Shown one piece after another: positions 5,376 to 11,533 of a DNA stretch of 25,499 bases (its first letter is position 1; each line of letters begins with the position of its first letter). The notes beneath the pieces are model-generated. The model searched no databases. It was not told the DNA's origin and was given only the letters and a program-made list of their open reading frames with translations. A program made the position numbers and the translations under genes. This DNA is from JBEIUL01 sp044356865 (GTDB lineage: Bacteria > Planctomycetota > Phycisphaerae > Phycisphaerales > SM1A02), in the NCBI GenBank assembly GCA_044356865.1, contig JBIKVN010000013.1:1-25499 (forward strand), written 5' to 3'.

Positions 5376-8252
5376 ATGCCCGACCGCCCGGTGCTCTATC
5401 TCATCGACGGCTACGCCCAGTTCTTCCGCGCCTACCACGCGATCCGTTCGGGCCTCTCGAGCCCGGTGACCGGCGAGGCGACGAACCTGACCTTCGGATT
5501 CATCGGCCTGCTGCTCAAGATCCTCCGCGAGCGCAAGCCCGACTACCTCGCGGTGGTGCTTGACGTCTCGGGCGACCGCGGGACCTTCCGCAGCGAGCTC
5601 TATCCCGAATACAAGGCCCACCGCGAGCCGCCGCCCTCGGATTTCGGCCCGCAGGTCGACCGCTGCCTCTCGATGCTGCCGCTCTTCGGCATCCCCCAGT
5701 ACGGGTGCGAAGGCATGGAAGCCGACGATGTCCTCGCCACGGTGGTGCGGAAGTTGCGGAAAGAGCGGCCGGATCTCGACATCCGGCTCGTGAGCAAGGA
5801 CAAGGACCTCGGGCAGCTCCTCGACGAGCGGGTCTCGCTCTACGACGCCCACCGGGACGAGACCCTCGGGGTCGAGCAGCTCTTCGAGCGGAAGGGCGTG
5901 CGGCCCGAGCAGGTGATCGACATGCTCGCCCTGATGGGCGACACGAGCGACAACGTGCCCGGGGTCGCCGGCATCGGGCCGAAGACCGCGGCGGAACTCG
6001 TCACGACCTACGGCTCGCTCGAGGGCGTGCTCGCGAACCTCGAGAAGCTGACTCCGAAGCGGCGGGAGGCGATCGAGAAGGCCCGCGGGATCCTGCCGCT
6101 TTCGCGGAAGCTCGTCACGCTCCGGGACGACTGCCCGGTCGAGTTCGACCTCGACGCGGCCCGCGTCGATCCGGCGCGGATCAAGGCCGACGAGCTGCTT
6201 TCGGTCTTCCGCACGCTCGGGTTCGAGAACCGGTTGCCCGGCGAGCTGCGGGCGATCGTCGGGGCGGCGGCCCCGCGCGAGGCGCCCGTCCGTCCGGCCC
6301 GCGCCGCCCGCCGGGCTCCGGAGGAGGCGGGTGGACTCTTCGATACGGTGGATGAAGGCGAGACCGGCCGCGCCGCGTTCGCGCCGATCCGCTCGCTCGG
6401 CGAATACGCGGTGATCCGGACGCTGGGCGAGCTCGACGCGGCGCTCGCCGAGTGCCGCAAGGCCGGGAGGTTCGCCTTCGACATCGAGAACGACGCCAGC
6501 GACTCGGACGACTCCGAGGACGACGGCGGCCCGCGGGCTTCGCGACGGCTCTGCGGCATCAGCTTCGCCGTCCGCGAGAACGCCGCCCGCTACCTGCCGC
6601 TCGTGAGCCCCGAGCCGGCGAACCACCTGGCGCTCGCGGACTGCCGCGAGCGGCTGCAGGCCCTGTTCGGCGACGAGTCGCTCGAGGCGATCGCCCACCA
6701 CGCCAAGTTCGACCTGAACGCCCTGATCGCCTCGGGCATCGGGGTCAGGAACCGGCTCCAGGACACGATGGTCGCCGCGTGGCTCGTCGACGCCTCGCGG
6801 CCGAGCTACGGCCTGAAGGGCCTGACCGAAGGCCTGCTCGGCCTCGTGCAGCCGACCTACGCGGAGGTCGTGACCGACCGCGGGCGAAGGAGTTTCGCGG
6901 AGGTCCCGCTCGAGGACGCGGTGCCCTACGCCTCGGCCGACGCCGACCTCTCGCTGCGGCTCTTCGCGCGGCTCGGGCCGCGTCTGGCCGCGGACGGCCT
7001 CGAGACGCTCTATCGCGAGGTCGAGATGCCGCTCGTGCGGGTGCTGGCCGGCATGGAAAGGGCGGGCATCGCGGTCGACGGGGCCGAACTCGACCGGCAG
7101 CGGGCCCGGCTCGAGAGCCGCATCGAGGCCCTCCGCGCCGAGATCGCCCGCCTCGCCCCGCGACCGTTCAATCCCGACAGCCCGAAGCAGCTCGCCGAGG
7201 TGCTCTTCCACCGGCCCGAGGACCCGCTGCCCGGGCTCGGGCTCAAGCCGGTCAAGAAGACCAAGACCGGCTTCTCGACCGATGTCGAGGTGCTCGAGAA
7301 GCTCGCCGCCGATCCGGCGGTCGAGAGCGAGCTGCCCGCGAGGATCGTCGAGTACCGGCAGCTCACGAAGCTCGTCGGGACCTATCTCGTGGCGTTGAAG
7401 GCGGCGATCTCTCCCGAAGGCCGCATCCACGCGAGCTTCCACCAGACCGGCACCGCGACCGGCCGGCTGAGCTCGAGCGATCCGAATCTCCAGAACATCC
7501 CGATCCGCACCGCGACCGGGCGCGAGATCCGCAAGGCCTTCGTCGCGAGCCCCGGCGGTCTCTTCGTCTGCGCCGACTACTCGCAGATCGAGCTTCGCAT
7601 GCTCGCCCATCTTTCGGGCGATCCCGGCCTCTCCGAGGCCTTCCGCCGCGGCGAGGACATCCACCGGGCCGTCGCCGCCGAGGTCTACGGCGTCGAGCCC
7701 GACCGCGTCAGCGACGAGATGCGCTCGGCCGCCAAAATGGTCAACTTCGGCATCGTCTACGGCATCACCGCGTTCGGCCTCGCCCGGCGGCTCGGGGCGG
7801 GCACGACCCGCGAGCGGGCCCAGGCGATCATCGACGGCTACCGGGCCCGCTTCGTGCGGATCGCCGAGTTCCTCGCCCGCTGCGTCGCCGAGGCCCGCGA
7901 CAAGGGCTTCGTGACGACGATCCTCGGGCGCCGCCGCCCGGTGCCGCAGGTGCACGCCCGCAACCCCGCCGAGCGGGCCCTCGGCGAGCGGATCGCGATC
8001 AACACCGTGGTGCAGGGCTCGGCGGCCGACCTCATCAAGGTCGCGATGGTCCGGCTCGACGCCCGGCTCGCGGCGCAAGAGCCGGGTTCCCGGCTCCTGC
8101 TCCAGATCCACGACGAGCTGCTCGTCGAGTGTCCCGCCGAGCGGGTCCCGGCGGTCGAGCGGCTGATGGTCGAGACCATGGAGGGGGCCATGGCCTTGTC
8201 GGTGCCCCTCAAGGTCGAGGCGGGGTCGGGCCGCGACTGGTTCGCCTGCTGA
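5376..8252 (+). CDS. polA: DNA polymerase I
   Basis: This 958-residue polymerase carries three domains. The 5'-nuclease domain (about 1-290) includes EGMEADDV, SKDKDLGQLL and LMGDTSDNVPGVAGIGPKTA. A linker of about 50 residues follows. The 3'-5' exonuclease domain (about 345-545) keeps the acidic residues: D369/E371 in FDIEN, D446 in HAKFD and Y518/D522 in YASAD, so proofreading should be active. The polymerase domain has motif A DYSQIELR (from D734), the O-helix KMVNFGIVYG and motif C HDE (912-914). The enzyme removes RNA primers and fills repair gaps, including after excision of UV lesions. The loop just after the first exonuclease motif is unusually long and acidic (DASDSDDSEDDGG). The start is ATG 5376, with no clear Shine-Dalgarno site, only 4 bp after the previous gene. 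Confidence 0.97.
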   Translation: MPDRPVLYLIDGYAQFFRAYHAIRSGLSSPVTGEATNLTFGFIGLLLKILRERKPDYLAVVLDVSGDRGTFRSELYPEYKAHREPPPSDFGPQVDRCLSMLPLFGIPQYGCEGMEADDVLATVVRKLRKERPDLDIRLVSKDKDLGQLLDERVSLYDAHRDETLGVEQLFERKGVRPEQVIDMLALMGDTSDNVPGVAGIGPKTAAELVTTYGSLEGVLANLEKLTPKRREAIEKARGILPLSRKLVTLRDDCPVEFDLDAARVDPARIKADELLSVFRTLGFENRLPGELRAIVGAAAPREAPVRPARAARRAPEEAGGLFDTVDEGETGRAAFAPIRSLGEYAVIRTLGELDAALAECRKAGRFAFDIENDASDSDDSEDDGGPRASRRLCGISFAVRENAARYLPLVSPEPANHLALADCRERLQALFGDESLEAIAHHAKFDLNALIASGIGVRNRLQDTMVAAWLVDASRPSYGLKGLTEGLLGLVQPTYAEVVTDRGRRSFAEVPLEDAVPYASADADLSLRLFARLGPRLAADGLETLYREVEMPLVRVLAGMERAGIAVDGAELDRQRARLESRIEALRAEIARLAPRPFNPDSPKQLAEVLFHRPEDPLPGLGLKPVKKTKTGFSTDVEVLEKLAADPAVESELPARIVEYRQLTKLVGTYLVALKAAISPEGRIHASFHQTGTATGRLSSSDPNLQNIPIRTATGREIRKAFVASPGGLFVCADYSQIELRMLAHLSGDPGLSEAFRRGEDIHRAVAAEVYGVEPDRVSDEMRSAAKMVNFGIVYGITAFGLARRLGAGTTRERAQAIIDGYRARFVRIAEFLARCVAEARDKGFVTTILGRRRPVPQVHARNPAERALGERIAINTVVQGSAADLIKVAMVRLDARLAAQEPGSRLLLQIHDELLVECPAERVPAVERLMVETMEGAMALSVPLKVEAGSGRDWFAC

Positions 8253-8254
8253 TC

Positions 8255-8290
8255 CCGCCCCCGATACCGCCCCCGACTCCGCCCACGACT
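8255..8290 (+). repeat. Three tandem 12-bp repeats directly after polA
   Basis: CCGCCCCCGATA (8255-8266), CCGCCCCCGACT (8267-8278) and CCGCCCACGACT (8279-8290) are tandem copies with one or two differences each. They begin two bases after the polA stop and a fourth, decayed copy may start at 8291. The sequence is C-rich on this strand and has no hairpin. Such C-rich, G-poor RNA could act as a rho-loading site, which is inference. Confidence 0.7.
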
Positions 8291-8310
8291 CCGCAGACGG
8301 GCGGAAACTC

Positions 8311-8338
8311 TTGACGGGAAGGCTTCTCGTGCTACCCT
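8311..8338 (+). promoter_or_regulatory. Promoter of the tRNA-Asp gene
   Basis: TTGACG (8311-8316) and TACCCT (8333-8338) are separated by 16 bp. This is the closest match to a classical sigma-70 promoter in the window and lies just upstream of an isolated tRNA gene. Transcription would begin near 8345, leaving a leader of about 50 nt before the mature tRNA. Confidence 0.6.
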
Positions 8339-8353
8339 TCGCGGCCCGTCGAA

Positions 8354-8379
8354 CGCCCGGCCGAGAGGCCGGCCGGGCG
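8354..8379. repeat. 9-bp perfect inverted repeat in the tRNA leader
   Basis: CGCCCGGCC (8354-8362) and GGCCGGGCG (8371-8379) pair perfectly around an 8-nt loop (GAGAGGCC). The hairpin would be transcribed between the promoter and the tRNA 5' end, 15 nt before the tRNA. It has no T-run, so it is unlikely to terminate; a role in 5' processing is possible. Confidence 0.6.
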
Positions 8380-8394
8380 GCGGGGACATCGCAA

Positions 8395-8468
8395 GGGGCG
8401 GTAGCTCAACTGGTTAGAGTACCGGCTTGTCACGCCGGTGGTTGCGGGTTCGACTCCCGTCCGCCTCG
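8395..8468 (+). tRNA. tRNA-Asp (anticodon GTC)
   Basis: The 74-nt sequence folds as a full cloverleaf. The acceptor stem GGGGCGG pairs with CCGCCTC through one G-U pair. The D-arm region includes TAGCTCAACTGGTTAGAGTA. The anticodon stem CCGGC/GCCGG encloses loop TTGTCAC with anticodon GTC, and the T stem GCGGG/CCCGT encloses TTCGACT. The discriminator base is G (8468), as expected for tRNA-Asp. CCA is not encoded (the next bases are CTT), so it must be added by nucleotidyltransferase. It is a single-gene unit with its own promoter upstream and a hairpin terminator downstream. Confidence 0.97.
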
Positions 8469-8478
8469 CTTCACGAAC

Positions 8479-8514
8479 GGGCGTCCTCGATCGAGGGCGC
8501 CCGACTTCGTTTTT
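8479..8514 (+). terminator. Intrinsic terminator after tRNA-Asp
   Basis: GGGCGTCCTC (8479-8488) pairs with GAGGGCGCCC (8493-8502) over ten positions (one G-U) around a GATC loop. A TTTTT run follows at 8510-8514, seven bases past the stem. The gap is longer than ideal, so efficiency may be moderate. The convergent gene on the minus strand ends at 8523, and the same hairpin could serve it, although there is no A-run on that side. Confidence 0.7.
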
Positions 8515-8522
8515 CGCTTCGC

Positions 8523-9098
8523 TCAGGCCTCGACCGGCTCGTTCCCCGGCTTCCACTTGATGCTGCAGCCGATCGAGGGGACCTGCGCCGCCGGGCCATC
8601 GCGACCCGCGAGCGCCTCCTCGATCGCGTGCCGCAGGTCCGCACCGGTCACCGGCTTCCCGTTGCCCGGCCGGCTGTCATCGAGTTGCCCGCGGTACGCC
8701 AGCCGGCGGCTCGTATCGAAGAGGAAGAAGTCGGGCGTGCAGGCGGCCCGGTAGGCCCTCGCGACCGACTGGTCGGCGTCGTGGAGGTAGGGGAACTCCC
8801 AGCCCGCCGCGCGGGCCTCGGTCGCCATCGCATCGAAACCGTCCTGCGGGTACCGCTCGGCGTCGTTCGAGCAGATCCCGACCATCGCGAGGCCCGCGGC
8901 CCGGAAGTCGCGGTCGAGCCGCCCGAGCTCGTCGCGGATGTGCTTCACGAACGGGCAATGGTTGCAGAGGAACGCCACGAGGATCGCCTTCGGGCGGCCG
9001 AGGGAATCCAACGAGACGCGACCGCCGCCGACCGCGGGAAGTTCGAAGGCGGGGGCGGGCGTTCCGAGCGGAATCATGCGGGAAGCGACGGGGGGCAT
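8523..9098 (-). CDS. Peroxiredoxin-like / thioredoxin-fold protein (AhpC/TSA type)
   Basis: This 191-residue cytoplasmic protein has the start of a peroxiredoxin-like domain, IPLGTPAPAFELPAV, then AILVAFLCNHCPFVKHI with the dithiol C45-x-x-C48. The C-N-H-C-P-F/Y-V-K motif is typical of the PRX-like1 subgroup of thioredoxin-fold proteins. CTPDFFLFD later in the chain holds the probable cis-proline and matches that subgroup. Its substrate is unknown; thiol-dependent peroxide or disulfide reduction is the family expectation. No signal peptide is seen. The start at 9098 is preceded by no Shine-Dalgarno site but by TAGGAT six bases upstream, so its mRNA is probably leaderless; Met8 is an alternative start. 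The gene is divergent from the zinc-ribbon gene and converges on the tRNA. Confidence 0.85.
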   Translation of the reverse strand: MPPVASRMIPLGTPAPAFELPAVGGGRVSLDSLGRPKAILVAFLCNHCPFVKHIRDELGRLDRDFRAAGLAMVGICSNDAERYPQDGFDAMATEARAAGWEFPYLHDADQSVARAYRAACTPDFFLFDTSRRLAYRGQLDDSRPGNGKPVTGADLRHAIEEALAGRDGPAAQVPSIGCSIKWKPGNEPVEA

Positions 9099-9103
9099 GG
9101 CCG

Positions 9104-9110
9104 TATCCTA
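9104..9110. promoter_or_regulatory. Shared bidirectional -10 element (TATCCTA / TAGGATA)
   Basis: The start codons at 9098 (minus) and 9119 (plus) are separated by only 20 bp (9099-9118). That gap contains TATCCT on the plus strand (9104-9109), 9 bp before the plus ATG, and TAGGAT on the minus strand (9110-9105), 6 bp before the minus ATG. Both hexamers use the same base pairs. No -35 consensus is seen on either side. No ribosome binding site fits either gene. The simplest reading is one nearly symmetrical promoter firing both ways to give two leaderless mRNAs. Confidence 0.55.
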
Positions 9111-9118
9111 CGGGTCGC

Positions 9119-9388
9119 ATGACGGGCCGCCGCGACGAGCACGAAGAGGACGGAACCGACGAGGGCCCGAGCCCCGAGGACGTGCGGCGATTCGCGGCGG
9201 GCGAGGCCTTCTGTCCCGACTGCGGGGCCGAGATCCACGACCAGGCCGAGGTCTGCCCGAAGTGCTACGCGTACCTCGCCGGCGAGACCAGCCGTTTCCG
9301 GCCCGCGGAACGGGATCTTCGCGGTCGCTTCATCGCGCTGACCGTCGTGGCCCTGATCCTGGTGCTGCTCGGCTGGGGATTGTGGTAG
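9119..9388 (+). CDS. Zinc-ribbon protein with C-terminal membrane anchor, 89 residues (unknown)
   Basis: The acidic N-terminus (about 20 residues) is followed by a zinc ribbon with four cysteines: C32-x-x-C35 (FCPDCGAEI) and C46-x-x-C49 (VCPKCYAYL). An arginine-rich linker and one membrane helix at about 71-89 (FIALTVVALILVLLGWGLW) end the protein. This would be a tail-anchored small protein with its zinc ribbon in the cytoplasm. Such proteins are common in this kind of genome but have no assigned role. The ATG at 9119 is the only sensible start and is probably leaderless, because TATCCT lies 9 bp upstream. A 91-bp gap follows (9389-9479) containing only a weak hairpin (9441-9451) and a possible -10. 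Confidence 0.75.
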   Translation: MTGRRDEHEEDGTDEGPSPEDVRRFAAGEAFCPDCGAEIHDQAEVCPKCYAYLAGETSRFRPAERDLRGRFIALTVVALILVLLGWGLW

Positions 9389-9405
9389 GGGCGAGTTCGA
9401 TCCCG

Positions 9406-9411
9406 TATCTT
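9406..9411 (+). promoter_or_regulatory. Possible -10 element (TATCTT) for the response regulator operon
   Basis: TATCTT lies in the 91-bp gap before the regulator gene. Unlike the leaderless candidates it would give a leader of about 60 nt. The only -35-like hexamer, TTGTGG at 9380-9385, is 20 bp away, which is too far for a good promoter. Confidence 0.3.
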
Positions 9412-9479
9412 GCCCGTACGTCGTCCCCGTCGGTGCCGTTCCCCGAAGGGGTTTCGACGCGTCCCCACGGTCGATCCCC

Positions 9480-10127
9480 ATGAGCCTCCCGATCCCCGTC
9501 ATCGTCGCGGACGACCATCCCCTGATCCGGGCCGCGCTGGTGGCGGTCCTGAAGGACACGCCCGACATCAAGGTCGTGGCCGAGGCGAGCAACGCCGACG
9601 AGGCCCTCGAGGTCGCGATCAAGCAGAAGCCCCGCGTGGCGATCCTCGACATCTCGATGCCGGGCGTCGACGTGTTCCAGGCGGCCGCGCAGATCAAGAC
9701 CCTGTCCGGCAAGACCGAGCTCCTCTTCCTCAGCGGCAACAGCCACGATCGGCTCATCGACGCGGCGATCCGCGTCGGGGCGAAAGGCTTCGTCGCCAAG
9801 AGCGACGACCCCCGCGAGGTGATCGACGCGGTGCGGGCGATCGCGCACGGCCGCGAGTACTTCTCCGGCACGCTGAAGGAGCGCGTGGTCGAGCTCGGCC
9901 GCGGGAAGGAAGCGGCGGGTTCGCGCGGGGCGAAGCTTTCGGATCGCGAGCTCGAGGTGCTGCGCTACGTGGCCCGCGGCCTCGCGAAGAAGCAGATCGC
10001 CGAGCACATGTGCCTGTCGGTCAAGACCGTCGACAAGCATGTCACGAGCGTGATGGAGAAGCTCGACATCCACGACCGCGTCGAGCTCGCCCGCTACGCG
10101 ATCCGCGAGGGGATCGTCGAGGCGTGA
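9480..10127 (+). CDS. NarL/FixJ-family response regulator (orphan)
   Basis: This 215-residue transcription regulator has an N-terminal receiver domain with the acidic pair D11-D12 (VADDHPLIR), phosphoacceptor D57 (ILDISMPG), S85 (FLSGN) and K107 (FVAKSDD): a complete phosphorylation site. A LuxR-type helix-turn-helix follows at about 153-210 (LSDRELEVLRYVARGLAKKQ, then SVKTVDKHVTSVMEKLDIH). Phosphorylation by a sensor kinase is expected to drive dimerisation and DNA binding. No kinase gene is in the window, so its partner is elsewhere. Its stop overlaps the start of a pseudouridine synthase gene by 4 bp, an unusual pairing. Target promoters cannot be predicted from this sequence. Confidence 0.92.
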   Translation: MSLPIPVIVADDHPLIRAALVAVLKDTPDIKVVAEASNADEALEVAIKQKPRVAILDISMPGVDVFQAAAQIKTLSGKTELLFLSGNSHDRLIDAAIRVGAKGFVAKSDDPREVIDAVRAIAHGREYFSGTLKERVVELGRGKEAAGSRGAKLSDRELEVLRYVARGLAKKQIAEHMCLSVKTVDKHVTSVMEKLDIHDRVELARYAIREGIVEA

Positions 10128-10849
10128 ATCTCGATCTCGGGGCGGCGAGCGGCGTCGTCTGGACTCCGGACGCGGCTTCGCGCCGCGAGGTCGCCCTCCG
10201 GAAGCCGCCGGGCATGGAGAGCGAGCGGCCGGGTGCCGGACGGGGCGCGTCCCGCTTCCCGACATCGCTCGAACTGGTGCAGGAACGGCTCGGCTGGTCC
10301 GACGCCCGGCTGCCCCATCGGCTCGACCGGATCGCCTGCGGGTGGCTCCTCGTCTGCCGCGACGCCGCCACGGTGGCCGAGCGGAACGAGTCGGTCCGGG
10401 CCGGCGACTGGGTGAAGGGGTATATCGCCCGGGTCACGACGCCCGCGGCAGGGCAGGACTCGCTCGTCGGCGAACACCGTCGCTACCTCCGGCGGGAAGG
10501 CCGCCTGTCCCGCGTCGTCCGCTCGGGTGGCGACCCGAGCCGGCTTGCGGTGCTGGCCGCGGAACCCGCCCCCGACCGCCCCGGCGAGTGGCATGTCGCG
10601 ATCCGGCTCGACACGGGGCGGTACCACCAGATCCGGGCGATGCTCGCCGACCTCGGGGCGCCGCTCGTCGGCGACGATCTTTACGGCGGCCCATCCGGTT
10701 CTTTCCATCTCGAGCACGCGGTGCTCACCTTCCCGCCGCTTGCCGGCGACGGGCCCGACCGCATCCGGCTGTTCGAGGAGGACGGGCCGTTCCGCGAACC
10801 GACCGGCGAGGCGATCACCGAGGCCTTGCGTCGGCTTGCACGAGCGTGA
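10124..10849 (+). CDS. RluA-family RNA pseudouridine synthase
   Basis: The protein has 241 residues from a GTG that overlaps the preceding stop (GTGA 10124-10127). It holds the RluA landmarks in order: VALRKPPGM (23-31, the K-P-x-G strand), the catalytic loop HRLDRIACG (65-73) with Asp68 as nucleophile, and KGYIARV with the motif-II tyrosine. The C-terminal signature GRYHQIRAMLADLGAPLVGD and LYGG follows. There is no S4 domain, so it is the short single-domain form. The family isomerises uridine in rRNA or tRNA; which site this one modifies cannot be read from sequence. Its 3' end overlaps a convergent gene by 35 bp. Confidence 0.88.
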   Translation: MNLDLGAASGVVWTPDAASRREVALRKPPGMESERPGAGRGASRFPTSLELVQERLGWSDARLPHRLDRIACGWLLVCRDAATVAERNESVRAGDWVKGYIARVTTPAAGQDSLVGEHRRYLRREGRLSRVVRSGGDPSRLAVLAAEPAPDRPGEWHVAIRLDTGRYHQIRAMLADLGAPLVGDDLYGGPSGSFHLEHAVLTFPPLAGDGPDRIRLFEEDGPFREPTGEAITEALRRLARA

Positions 10850-11498
10850 TCGCGTCGACCCCGTCGAGGGGCCGGCCCGAACCGTCGACCCACTGGGCCG
10901 CTTTCAGGCGGTTCGTGACGATCTGGCTCACCGCCCGCCGCCAGCGCACCGTCCCGTCGGGATCGTGGCGGCTCACGACCGTACCGGTGATCTGGGCCGG
11001 GCTCAGGAGGTCGACGAAGCCTTCGGTGCGGGCGATCAGGCTCAGCGAGCTTCCGGTGATCACGAGCGTGCGGTCGTCGTCACCCGGATCGCCCCACGGC
11101 CAGGCGAACCCGCCGCCGGCGTAGACGCCGATCTCCTCGCCCGACACGATCACCAGCCGCACCACCACGTTGGTCGCGGTGCGGGCGATGCTGGTCTTGC
11201 CCGCGATCGGTTCCCACAGGAGCTGCGCGTGCAGGAAGCGAGCCGACTCGAAGTCGCCGCGGGAAAGCTCCTCGAGCGTCCGGTCGCTGGACCAGTGCGT
11301 CTCCTCGGCCGGGCGCACCGCGTAGACGCTGATCGGCAACTCGCTCGCGAACTCGCCGGGCCGGTTGCCGAGGCCCTCGATCGTGACCTCGGCGCCGCGA
11401 TCGGCCGTCCAGGACTGGAACGCGCCGCCGCATCCTCCCGCGAGCGAAATCGCCGGCACGAGGATCATCGCGAAGGGACGCCGATCAGACCGAGGCAT
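10815..11498 (-). CDS. Putative lipoprotein (unknown function), 227 residues
   Basis: The N-terminus MPRSDRRPFAMILVPAISLAGGC has arginines, a hydrophobic core and Cys23. The lipobox is A-G-G-C rather than the usual L-x-G/A-C, so lipidation is likely but not certain. The remaining 200 residues look like a compact beta-rich domain (VEVTIEGLG-like strands near the start, TATNVVVRLVIVSGEEIGVY in the middle) with no known catalytic motif. The start at 11498 is chosen because it gives the signal sequence; the open frame upstream would overlap the next gene. TATCGT lies 7 bp upstream and there is no Shine-Dalgarno site, suggesting a leaderless mRNA. The 3' end overlaps the pseudouridine synthase gene by 35 bp. 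The function is not recognised. Confidence 0.7.
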   Translation of the reverse strand: MPRSDRRPFAMILVPAISLAGGCGGAFQSWTADRGAEVTIEGLGNRPGEFASELPISVYAVRPAEETHWSSDRTLEELSRGDFESARFLHAQLLWEPIAGKTSIARTATNVVVRLVIVSGEEIGVYAGGGFAWPWGDPGDDDRTLVITGSSLSLIARTEGFVDLLSPAQITGTVVSRHDPDGTVRWRRAVSQIVTNRLKAAQWVDGSGRPLDGVDAITLVQADARPR

Positions 11499-11505
11499 GG
11501 GGGGA

Positions 11506-11511
11506 ACGATA
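11506..11511 (-). promoter_or_regulatory. Candidate -10 (TATCGT) for the lipoprotein gene
   Basis: Read on the minus strand, TATCGT ends 7 bp before the ATG at 11498, and the intervening bases are T plus six C, so no ribosome binding site is present. It lies in the 35-bp gap after the amidohydrolase-like gene, so the lipoprotein may have its own start of transcription. Confidence 0.4.
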
Positions 11512-11533
11512 CCGGGGGAAGGCTTCCGCCCGC

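Noticed and set aside
5232..8111. A 959-residue open frame opposite polA
   Set aside because: Long antisense frames are expected in GC-rich genes. Its composition (Arg/Glu/Asp/His/Gly rich) has no domain motif and polA is certain.
8354..8379. Leader inverted repeat as an intrinsic terminator of polA
   Set aside because: No T-run follows and it lies downstream of the tRNA promoter.
9441..9451. CCCC-GAA-GGGG hairpin as a terminator for the zinc-ribbon gene
   Set aside because: The stem is four base pairs and only three T follow, too weak to call.
9410..10123. Plus-strand extension of the pseudouridine synthase frame across the response regulator
   Set aside because: It is the shadow of the regulator gene in another frame. 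The family domain begins only after the GTG at 10124.
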